Positions 26,872-33,487 of a DNA stretch of 51,143 nucleotides are shown here, piece by piece. The DNA lies in the NCBI GenBank assembly GCA_015064555.1, contig SVRZ01000016.1:1-51143 (forward strand). The letters run 5' to 3'. The first letter of the stretch is position 1; the number at the start of each line of letters is the position of its first letter. The position numbers were made by a program, and so were the translations under genes. A model generated the notes under the pieces. It was given only the letters and a program-made list of their open reading frames with translations. It did no database searches and had not been told where the DNA came from. This DNA comes from Oscillospiraceae bacterium. Lineage in GTDB: Bacteria > Bacillota > Clostridia > Oscillospirales > CAG-272.

Positions 26872-28010
26872 GATTTGGTATAGTAGGTTGCGGAAATATG
26901 GGTAGCGGCCACGCAAAGAATTTCCTCAAAGGAAAGATCACCAACGGTGTTATTACCGCCGTTTGCGATATCAACCCCAAAAAGTTCGAGTTCTTCAAGG
27001 AGAAGTTCGGTGACAGCATCAAGTACTTCACCGACGCCGAGGAGATGTTCAAGTCCGGCGAGTGCGACGTCGTTATGATCTGCACACCTCACTACATCCA
27101 TCCCGACCTTGCAATACTTGCACTTGATAACGATCTTAACTGCATCGTTGAAAAGCCTGCAGGCGTTTACACCCTTCAGGTCAAGAAGATGCTTGAGCGC
27201 GCTGAGAAGTCTGACAAGGTTCTCGGTATAATGTTCAACCAGAGAACCAATCCCGCATTCAAAAAGATGCGTGAGATGGTTCAGAACGGAAGCATCGGCG
27301 AGATTAAGAGAACCAACTGGATAATTACCGACTGGTACAGAACCCAGCAGTATTACGACAGCGGCGACTGGAGAGCTACCTGGAAGGGAGAAGGCGGCGG
27401 CGTTCTCTACAATCAGGCGCCCCATCAGCTCGACCTCTTCCAGTGGATAGTCGGAATGATGCCCTCCAAGGTTCATGCATTCTGCCATTACGGAAAGTGG
27501 CACGAAATCGAGGTTGAGGATGACGTTACCTGCTACGTTGAATATCCCAACGGCGCTACCGGCGTATTCATCACCACCACAGCAGATGCTCCCGGTACCA
27601 ACCGCTTCGAGATAACCGGTACCAAGGGTACTCTTATATTTGAGAACAACAAGCTCTACTACAAGCAGCTCACCGTTGACGAGCGCGAGTGGTGTAAGAC
27701 CTGCGAGGAGGGCTTCACGAAGCCCGAGTGCCTTGATACGGTTGAGGTCGAGCTTGAGGGCGAGAACACTCAGCATAGCGGTATCTGCAATAATATCGCA
27801 AATGCAATTCTCGGACTTGAGGAGGTTTATGCTCCTGCTAAGGATGGTATCCACGGTGTTCATCTTGCTAATGCAATGCACCTCTCCTCCTGGCTCGGTG
27901 AGTCCGTTACCCTTCCCATCAATGACGAGCTCTTCTTCGAGGAGCTTCAGAAGAGGATCGCTATCTCCAAGCCTCACAGAGTTAACGAAAAGACCGAGAT
28001 ACAGGGTTAA
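26859..28010 (+). CDS. Gfo/Idh/MocA family NAD(P)-dependent oxidoreductase (1)
   Basis: Dehydrogenase of 383 residues. The N-terminal Rossmann fold starts RFGIVGCGNMGSGHAKNF. The conserved EKP motif is VEKPAGVYT, with IICTPHYIHPD-type sequence before it. The substrate-domain His lies in GGGVLYNQAPHQLDLFQW. Family members oxidise sugar hydroxyls, often at C3, with tightly bound NAD(P). The gene overlaps the upstream isomerase, so the product of one may be the substrate of the other. Confidence 0.9.
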   Translation: MEKVRFGIVGCGNMGSGHAKNFLKGKITNGVITAVCDINPKKFEFFKEKFGDSIKYFTDAEEMFKSGECDVVMICTPHYIHPDLAILALDNDLNCIVEKPAGVYTLQVKKMLERAEKSDKVLGIMFNQRTNPAFKKMREMVQNGSIGEIKRTNWIITDWYRTQQYYDSGDWRATWKGEGGGVLYNQAPHQLDLFQWIVGMMPSKVHAFCHYGKWHEIEVEDDVTCYVEYPNGATGVFITTTADAPGTNRFEITGTKGTLIFENNKLYYKQLTVDEREWCKTCEEGFTKPECLDTVEVELEGENTQHSGICNNIANAILGLEEVYAPAKDGIHGVHLANAMHLSSWLGESVTLPINDELFFEELQKRIAISKPHRVNEKTEIQG

Positions 28011-28033
28011 TTAATGCCCTTCTATTTCCAATT

Positions 28034-28067
28034 GGGCTGTCCTGCGCCTTGAAGCTCGCGACAGCCC
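28034..28067 (+). other. Intergenic RNA hairpin between the two oxidoreductase genes
   Basis: GGGCTGTC and GACAGCCC form an 8-bp stem around an 18-nt loop, with no T-run after it. It could stabilise the 3' end of the upstream message or tune downstream expression rather than terminate. Confidence 0.4.
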
Positions 28068-28088
28068 CATAAAGGAAAGGTATAAGAT

Positions 28089-29093
28089 ATGGAAAAGACT
28101 TTTAACGTTGCTCTCGTAGGATGCGGAACTATAGCACCCAATCACCTGAGAGCTCTATTGAAACTTCCTAACGTGCGCATTGTAGCTCTTTGCGACGTTA
28201 ACCGCGAAAAAGCAGAAAAAAGAAAGTCCGAATATGAGCTTTCGGCGAATATATATGAGGACTTTTTGGCAATGCTTAATAATGAGCAGCTTGACTCGGT
28301 TCATATTGCCACCCCCCACTACCTTCATGCTCCCATGGCTATCGAAGCACTAAAGAGAGATATAAACGTATTTCTTGAGAAGCCGATGTGCATAAATGAG
28401 AAGGAGATAGAGGATATCATCGCTGCAGAAAAGGCAAGCCGCGCATCCCTTTGCGTATGCTTCCAGAACAGATTCAATCCGTCCACCGTCCTCGCAGAGC
28501 GTATTGCCAAAGAGGATGGCGGTGTTAAGTCGGCATTCGGAAGCGTATTCTGGTATCGCAACGAGGATTATTATGAGAAAAGCGGCTGGCGCGGAAGCTA
28601 TGCGACCGAGGGCGGCGGTGTCATGATAAACCAGGCGATCCACACTCTCGATTTGCTCTGCTACTATCTCGGAGAGCCCGAGTCGGTTATTGCAACGATC
28701 GCAAATCATCACCTCAAGGAAAAAATCGAGGTCGAGGACTCCTGCGAAGGAATTATCACCTTTACCAACGGCAAAAAGGGTAATTTCTACGCAACTACCT
28801 CTTTTGACGGTAAAGATGCGACCATACTCTATCTTGTTACCGAGAAAAAGCGCACGATACAGATTCAGTATTCAGCGGTTTACGTAGACGGTATTCGCGT
28901 TGATGATCCCACCCTCGTTTCAGATTATGTAGGTAAGGAATGCTACGGAAATGGACATACTTATCTTATCGCAAAGTACTATGATGCACTCGCAAGCGGA
29001 GCGCAAATGCCGGTTACCGCAGAGAGCGCACAGTATGCCCTGAGAGTCCTTCTCGCGGCTTATAAGTCAAAGGACACCGAAACAAAAATTTAA
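28089..29093 (+). CDS. Gfo/Idh/MocA family oxidoreductase (2)
   Basis: Second dehydrogenase of the operon, 334 residues: NVALVGCGTIAPNHLRAL, VHIATPHYLHAPMAIEALK, FLEKPMCINEKE and GGGVMINQAIHTLDLLCYYLG. It diverges strongly from the first copy in the C-terminal half, so it probably acts on a different substrate or direction. AAAGGAAAGG precedes the ATG. Confidence 0.9.
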   Translation: MEKTFNVALVGCGTIAPNHLRALLKLPNVRIVALCDVNREKAEKRKSEYELSANIYEDFLAMLNNEQLDSVHIATPHYLHAPMAIEALKRDINVFLEKPMCINEKEIEDIIAAEKASRASLCVCFQNRFNPSTVLAERIAKEDGGVKSAFGSVFWYRNEDYYEKSGWRGSYATEGGGVMINQAIHTLDLLCYYLGEPESVIATIANHHLKEKIEVEDSCEGIITFTNGKKGNFYATTSFDGKDATILYLVTEKKRTIQIQYSAVYVDGIRVDDPTLVSDYVGKECYGNGHTYLIAKYYDALASGAQMPVTAESAQYALRVLLAAYKSKDTETKI

Positions 29094-29113
29094 GAAAAGG
29101 AACGGTAAATAAT

Positions 29114-29968
29114 ATGAAATTACCCTTTAACGTTGACCTTACAGGCAAGGTTGCAGTAGTTACAGGTGCAGGCGGAATACTCTGCTCCGACTTCTCCCGC
29201 GCTATTGCTCAGTGCGGTGCGGCTGTTGCGCTTCTTGATATCAATCTCGATGCAGCCGAGGCTGTAGCCGAGGAGATCCGTGCCTCAGGCGGCAAGGCAA
29301 TCGCCGTAAAGACCAACTGCCTTGATAAGGAAAGCATAGAGGCAGCAAAGGAGATCGTTGACAAGGAGCTTGGTACCTGTGATATTCTTATCAACGGTGC
29401 CGGCGGAAACAACGGCAGAGCTACCACTGCAAACGAGTACTTCGATCCCGCAACTCTTGACAACCCCGACGTTCAGGACTTCTTCGATCTCAGCACCGAT
29501 GGCATTAAGTTTGTATTCGATCTTAACGTAACCGCAGCTTTCATCACCACTCAGGTCTTTGCACTTGATATGGCTCGCAGCGGCAAGGGCGGAAATATCA
29601 TAAACATCTCCTCGATGAATGCATACCGTCCTCTCACTAAGATCCCTGCATACAGTGCGGCTAAGTCTGCAGTTTCCAACTTCACTCAGTGGCTCGCTGT
29701 TCATTTTGCAAACGCAGGCATCAGAGCAAATGCTATTGCTCCCGGCTTCTTCGTAACCAACCAGAACCGTTCCCTTCTCTTCACCGCTGACGGCACTCCC
29801 ACAGCGAGAACCGAGAAGATACTCAGAGGAACTCCTATGAACAGATTCGGCGAGAGCGACGAGCTTCTCGGCGGCCTTCTCTTCCTTCTTTGCGAGGAAG
29901 CATCAGGCTTCATCACCGGTACCGTTCTTCCTATAGACGGTGGATTCTCCGCATATTCCGGAGTTTAA
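29114..29968 (+). CDS. SDR family oxidoreductase, D-mannonate oxidoreductase-like
   Basis: Short-chain dehydrogenase of 284 residues: nucleotide site VVTGAGGILCSDFSRAIA, NGAGGNNG, catalytic Ser region INISSMNAY, YxxxK in PAYSAAKSAVSNF and the end LPIDGGFSAYSGV. The PAYSAAKSAV and ANAIAPGFFVTNQNR stretches are like UxuB/YjmF-type mannonate oxidoreductases, which reduce fructuronate. That would suit sugar-acid catabolism, but no uxuA or uxaC is present, so the substrate is open. It is the last gene before a strong terminator. Confidence 0.85.
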   Translation: MKLPFNVDLTGKVAVVTGAGGILCSDFSRAIAQCGAAVALLDINLDAAEAVAEEIRASGGKAIAVKTNCLDKESIEAAKEIVDKELGTCDILINGAGGNNGRATTANEYFDPATLDNPDVQDFFDLSTDGIKFVFDLNVTAAFITTQVFALDMARSGKGGNIINISSMNAYRPLTKIPAYSAAKSAVSNFTQWLAVHFANAGIRANAIAPGFFVTNQNRSLLFTADGTPTARTEKILRGTPMNRFGESDELLGGLLFLLCEEASGFITGTVLPIDGGFSAYSGV

Positions 29969-29982
29969 TATAATAAATGTGA

Positions 29983-30020
29983 ACAACTATGCCCGAGCCG
30001 CAAGGCTCGGGCATAGTTGT
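29983..30020 (+). terminator. Strong terminator of the sugar operon
   Basis: A 17-bp perfect stem (ACAACTATGCCCGAGCC) with a GCAA tetraloop, followed by CTTTTCGTT. It also lies past the end of the convergent minus-strand gene and may serve both. Confidence 0.9.
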
Positions 30021-30051
30021 CTTTTCGTTCAAGGTGCATACACACAAAGAA

Positions 30052-31221
30052 TTATTTATTTATCGCGTTGATGTAATTATTTATTTCATTTGAGTATTTC
30101 TGGATTTGCAAAAGCCTATGTTTACACTCTTCCTTCTTCTTATATAGGCATGTGAGAGGTATTTTAAGATCATTTATAGATTTCTTAACAGTGCTCTTTG
30201 CCCCAAAAGCAGTCTTGCTTATTTTTTCCGATTCGGCTTGAAGCTCCGATATCTTGTCCTCGTGTTCTTTTATTTCTTCGTCTATGGAAGCAATTGAAGG
30301 CTCCTCTACCCTATCCATTATAGCTTTGAGAATTACCATCCGTGAAAATTCAAGGAGCCCTGTAAGTTCTTTGGCAATCTCTTTTTTCTTTGCTCCGTCC
30401 ATAAGTCCAAGATAGCTGTACTCCTTACAGAGCTTTTCCATTTTGTGCTGATTTTCAACGACTTTATTAAAGCGATTCTCTTCATTCGCGTTTTCCGGCG
30501 TGATCCAGATTGCACCTTTTACCATAATCTTCATCGGAACTCGCTCAGTGTGAGTTTGAGAAACGGTTTTTGTTACTGTCCTTTGTTCGGGGGATATTAA
30601 GTAATCGGATTGTCTTGATCCCGGACTATAATCCTTCCGGATAATATAATCACCGGTGTTTACCCGACTGGTTTCCTTGTGCGTCGTTACAAAGCTTTCG
30701 GTTGTGGATTCCTTATGGCTCACACTAACCTCTTGTCCCTGCAAAAGCTCATCGGATGTGTTTGCCAAAATAAATTTTATAGTTTCTACAAGTTTTCTTT
30801 CCTTGTTATTCGTTGCTTCACAGATGCTTGAACTGTAGAATACGGGAGCGTAATTTTTGCCATCAGGTGACTTTACTAATTTCACGTAAGTGACATAGTC
30901 CTCGGGATAATGCCACATTAGATCTGTTTTAGTATTTGTCACCCACCAAGGATCAGAAAAAACTTGACGCATGCTGGAATTGCGTGAATTTTCAATATTA
31001 GCACTTATCTTGTAATTTTCATCAATAGAATTGTCAGTAATATATTGATCTTTATGTGATTCGATTTCTTTTAGAATATAGTGACTAACATAAAGATGCA
31101 TATATTCCCAAATTGAAATATCGCTGTAATCATAGTCATTAACAGTCATAACTACTTCATGACCTGTAATAGTGGATTTTACACTACGCTTAAAGCGTAT
31201 CATGAGGTTTTTGATATTCAT
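30052..31221 (-). CDS. Hypothetical coiled-coil protein downstream of a structured RNA
   Basis: I do not recognise a family for these 389 residues. The protein looks soluble, with no signal peptide or membrane segment. The first half has mixed strands and helices with aromatic patches (DPWWVTNTKTDLMWHYPED). A Ser/Thr/His-rich middle (HKESTTESFVTTHKETS) is followed by TERVPMKIMVKGAIWITP. The last 110 residues are a Lys/Glu-rich helical and coiled-coil region starting near EYSYLGLMDGAKKKEIAKEL. AAGGAG precedes the ATG. The gene is more AT-rich than the operon next to it, which suggests transfer. A pseudoknotted RNA with its own promoter and terminator lies directly upstream and controls or accompanies it. 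Confidence 0.75.
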   Translation of the reverse strand: MNIKNLMIRFKRSVKSTITGHEVVMTVNDYDYSDISIWEYMHLYVSHYILKEIESHKDQYITDNSIDENYKISANIENSRNSSMRQVFSDPWWVTNTKTDLMWHYPEDYVTYVKLVKSPDGKNYAPVFYSSSICEATNNKERKLVETIKFILANTSDELLQGQEVSVSHKESTTESFVTTHKETSRVNTGDYIIRKDYSPGSRQSDYLISPEQRTVTKTVSQTHTERVPMKIMVKGAIWITPENANEENRFNKVVENQHKMEKLCKEYSYLGLMDGAKKKEIAKELTGLLEFSRMVILKAIMDRVEEPSIASIDEEIKEHEDKISELQAESEKISKTAFGAKSTVKKSINDLKIPLTCLYKKKEECKHRLLQIQKYSNEINNYINAINK

Positions 31222-31260
31222 AAAATCTTCTCCTTATACTAAATATTTCTCGGTTAAAAA

Positions 31261-31447
31261 CAAAAAGTGCGCGGCATAAAGCCACGCACCGAAAAACGCT
31301 GCTCCATGCCGCGACGCAAACTTTTTAACACTACCATATAAAAGGATAAGCATACAAAAAGGGAGCATACATTTTTGCCAAAAAGGAAAAAAGGTATACT
31401 TATCCCATGTTTATCATGGTAGTGTGGTGTTATTCAGTTTACGTCGC
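31261..31447 (-). ncRNA. Structured pseudoknot RNA A (same class as RNA B at 38.9 kb)
   Basis: About 187 nt, from the predicted +1 to a terminator T-run. Helices read on the minus strand: P1 GCGACGTAAAC with GTTTGCGTCGC (11 bp, 31437-31447 and 31311-31321); P2 ACACTACCAT with ATGGTAGTGT (31416-31425 and 31328-31337); P3 GGATAAGTATAC with GTATGCTTATCC (31394-31405 and 31344-31355). The apical loop has CCTTTTT and TTGGCAAAAATG. Its AAAAATG...GCTCC pairs with GGAGCAGCGTTTTT (31292-31305) outside P1, giving a pseudoknot. RNA B has the same fold with other helix sequences but shares the loop and GCGTTTTTCGGTGCG. No known riboswitch signature was recognised. Confidence 0.75.
31267..31289 (-). terminator. 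Terminator of RNA A, with a competing antiterminator pairing
   Basis: GTGCGTGGC-tttat-GCCGCGCAC (9 bp with one wobble) followed by TTTTTGTTTTT ends RNA A about 40 nt before the ATG. An upstream CGCGGCAT (31307-31314) can pair over 8 bp with ATGCCGCG of the terminator and shares bases with P1, so termination could depend on the fold. Confidence 0.75.
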
Positions 31448-31453
31448 AACAAC

Positions 31454-31482
31454 AGTATATCATACTTTTTCCAATTTGTAAA
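31454..31482 (-). promoter_or_regulatory. Promoter of RNA A and the 30-kb orphan gene
   Basis: TTTACA, 17 nt, TATACT, with TGA before the -10 (extended). The +1 at about 31447 coincides with the first base of P1. Confidence 0.8.
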
Positions 31483-31674
31483 GAGAGTATTTGAAATTTT
31501 ATACCTATTGAATTATTTTCGAATAAAATTAAGGACGAAAACCCGTTATCTTCGAGTCGCCGTCCTACTGCATTATACCTAATCCGTCAGACAATTTCTG
31601 CCGCCTTCCCAAAATAGAAAGCTTATTTGATCAATACGCCCGAGCCTTACCGAAACTTGATAAGTATAACGCGC

Positions 31675-32301
31675 TCAAAGCTTGAGCGCATTCAACTCGG
31701 CAAGAATATTTTCAGGTCTGTGCGCGTCGAAACGCGTGTATTTTCCGCGTGTTCCTACTTCGAGTATCTTTCCGGGATGATAATATCCAAGCAGTCGCGG
31801 CGGCAGATGCGTAACAACATCGTCAATATTCCGGATAACGGTGAAATTTTTGCATTTTTCCGCTATGGCACGGCTTTTTTTACCGAAGAATACTCTCGGC
31901 GCACCGAATCCGTAGCCAAAGCAACCTGCAATCAGATCGGGGCGTACCGTGAGCGCATATTCGTGGCATAGAGCGGCAAGCGCGCCGCCGTGCGAATAAC
32001 CTACGGTTATAATTTTTGCTATTCCCCCGTCCAAAAGATATGAAGCTACCATCGGCTCAACAGCTCGCCATACGCGCAAAAAGCCCTTATGGCAAAAGAG
32101 CATTCCACCGCCTATACGCTTATGGGGCACAGGAAGGAAATCAAAATTATTCACCCAATCCTCAACACCCCTTGAGCATTGAAGATAAATATAAAGGGTC
32201 TCACCCTCTTTTTCAATAAAATAATCGGCCGACTCCGAAATATGGATATAGTCAGCCGATATACATTTTTCAAATAGCTCGTGCAAACATTTCATAGTCA
32301 T
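31675..32301 (-). CDS. Lipase class 3 family protein (alpha/beta hydrolase)
   Basis: Cytosolic protein of 208 residues with lipase-3 marks: HKGFLRVWRAV, the nucleophile elbow ITVGYSHGGALAALCHEY (Ser in GYSHG), GYGFGAPRVF, the acid region VIRNIDDVVTHLPP and a late His in GYYHPGKIL. There is no signal peptide, so its substrate is likely internal: a lipid, or an ester brought in by transport. The stop codon lies inside a GCGCTCAA/TTGAGCGC hairpin. It is followed upstream by another hydrolase gene on the same strand. Start may be 32301 or 32295. Confidence 0.8.
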   Translation of the reverse strand: MTMKCLHELFEKCISADYIHISESADYFIEKEGETLYIYLQCSRGVEDWVNNFDFLPVPHKRIGGGMLFCHKGFLRVWRAVEPMVASYLLDGGIAKIITVGYSHGGALAALCHEYALTVRPDLIAGCFGYGFGAPRVFFGKKSRAIAEKCKNFTVIRNIDDVVTHLPPRLLGYYHPGKILEVGTRGKYTRFDAHRPENILAELNALKL

Positions 32302-32378
32302 CCTCGCTTATTAAGTATCATAAATATGATATTCATACAGCGAAGATATGTTTACCGGTGACCGACTTTCGGTATGCC

Positions 32379-33314
32379 TCAGATGAATCTGTTAAACCAA
32401 TACAAAAGCTCGCGCCGCATGACCTCATTGTAGGTATGCCCCATACCTTCAAGAAGGTGAAGCTCTATGTAAGAGCCGGAGCGCTTCACAGATTCAACGT
32501 ACTCCTTTGCCATAACCGGATCGGTCACGGTATCCTCGGTTCCCTGCCATATTTTAATAGGACATGGCGGTATGACAACACGCTTACCCTCGGAGTTGAT
32601 GAACGAGCGCGTCTTGTACGGATTGAAGCCGATCGTCGTGTTCTCACACCATTCATCCTCTGCGAAGCGGTATACCTCAACGATGCGGTCGTGAGTGCTG
32701 GGATTATTTCCCTTACTCGCCCTTTTATCCCAGGTTCCGATGCAATAATGGCCGTCGATATCAACACCGTCTATATTAAGCCGCGGATAAAAAATTCCGA
32801 GCGCTAACGTAACCGAGGGATAGGTGTGAGCAAAATTGAGAGCGGTATGTCCTCCCATCGAGCCTCCCGCAATGAGCACGCGCTCGGAGAGATTGAAATG
32901 GGTTATCGCATATCTGTATGCCTTGTAAAGAGCGCATATATGCTCGGGACATCCCATAGTAAGCCCGTGTGGCATTGAGCCGTTTACGTCCAGGGCGGCA
33001 TAGCCTGCCTCAATGCAATCCTTAACCAATGGAATGCCGCCTATCGTATTATCGGCTTCCTTCACCTTACTGCCCGCACCGTGGCAGGAAAGAATGAGGG
33101 GTGTAGGCTCTCCGTCCTCTGTATAGCTCTCGGGAAGCGCGAGAACGCATTCGCACTCCTCCATTAGCTCCGCATCGAGAATCTCATTGGCAACAGAATC
33201 ACCAACGGGGCGGAATGCATTGAATTTTACCTTGAAAAATATAAACTCGCGCTCGGGAAAGCCGGGGAGCGGTTCGCGCTGCTTATTGTTGGGTATCACT
33301 CTTTTTCTTATCAA
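32379..33314 (-). CDS. Alpha/beta hydrolase (S9/esterase-like)
   Basis: 311-residue serine hydrolase: oxyanion region LILSCHGAGSKV, nucleophile GGSMGGHTALNFAH, acid Asp region IWQGTEDTVTD and catalytic His in MGHTYNEVM. There is no signal peptide. This layout is that of the prolyl oligopeptidase/acetyl-esterase families; in gut Clostridia such proteins often deacylate sugars. Position beside a second, larger hydrolase and a glycyl radical enzyme suggests one accessory catabolic region, but this gene is on the opposite strand. Confidence 0.8.
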   Translation of the reverse strand: MIRKRVIPNNKQREPLPGFPEREFIFFKVKFNAFRPVGDSVANEILDAELMEECECVLALPESYTEDGEPTPLILSCHGAGSKVKEADNTIGGIPLVKDCIEAGYAALDVNGSMPHGLTMGCPEHICALYKAYRYAITHFNLSERVLIAGGSMGGHTALNFAHTYPSVTLALGIFYPRLNIDGVDIDGHYCIGTWDKRASKGNNPSTHDRIVEVYRFAEDEWCENTTIGFNPYKTRSFINSEGKRVVIPPCPIKIWQGTEDTVTDPVMAKEYVESVKRSGSYIELHLLEGMGHTYNEVMRRELLYWFNRFI

Positions 33315-33426
33315 AGCTGATTTCTCCTTCCGATATCGGTATTTACAATATAATTTTACACCACTTATCTAACGGTGTCAATAGAAATATATTTTTTATA
33401 TTTGGCCACAAAATCCGATAAACGTC

Positions 33427-33455
33427 TTGTTATTCACCGAAAAATGTGCTACAAT
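33427..33455 (+). promoter_or_regulatory. Promoter of the 33.5-kb hydrolase
   Basis: TTGTTA, 17 nt (TTCACCGAAAAATGTGC), TACAAT. The spacer half next to the -10 closely matches those before the glycyl radical enzyme gene and RNA B. Confidence 0.75.
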
Positions 33456-33487
33456 CAGTATAACAAAAAAGTTAAAGGAAAAAAATT

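Noticed and set aside
26742-27977. Minus-strand ORF of 411 codons opposite the first Gfo/Idh gene
   Set aside because: Shadow of biased codons; the plus-strand product has full Rossmann and EKP motifs.
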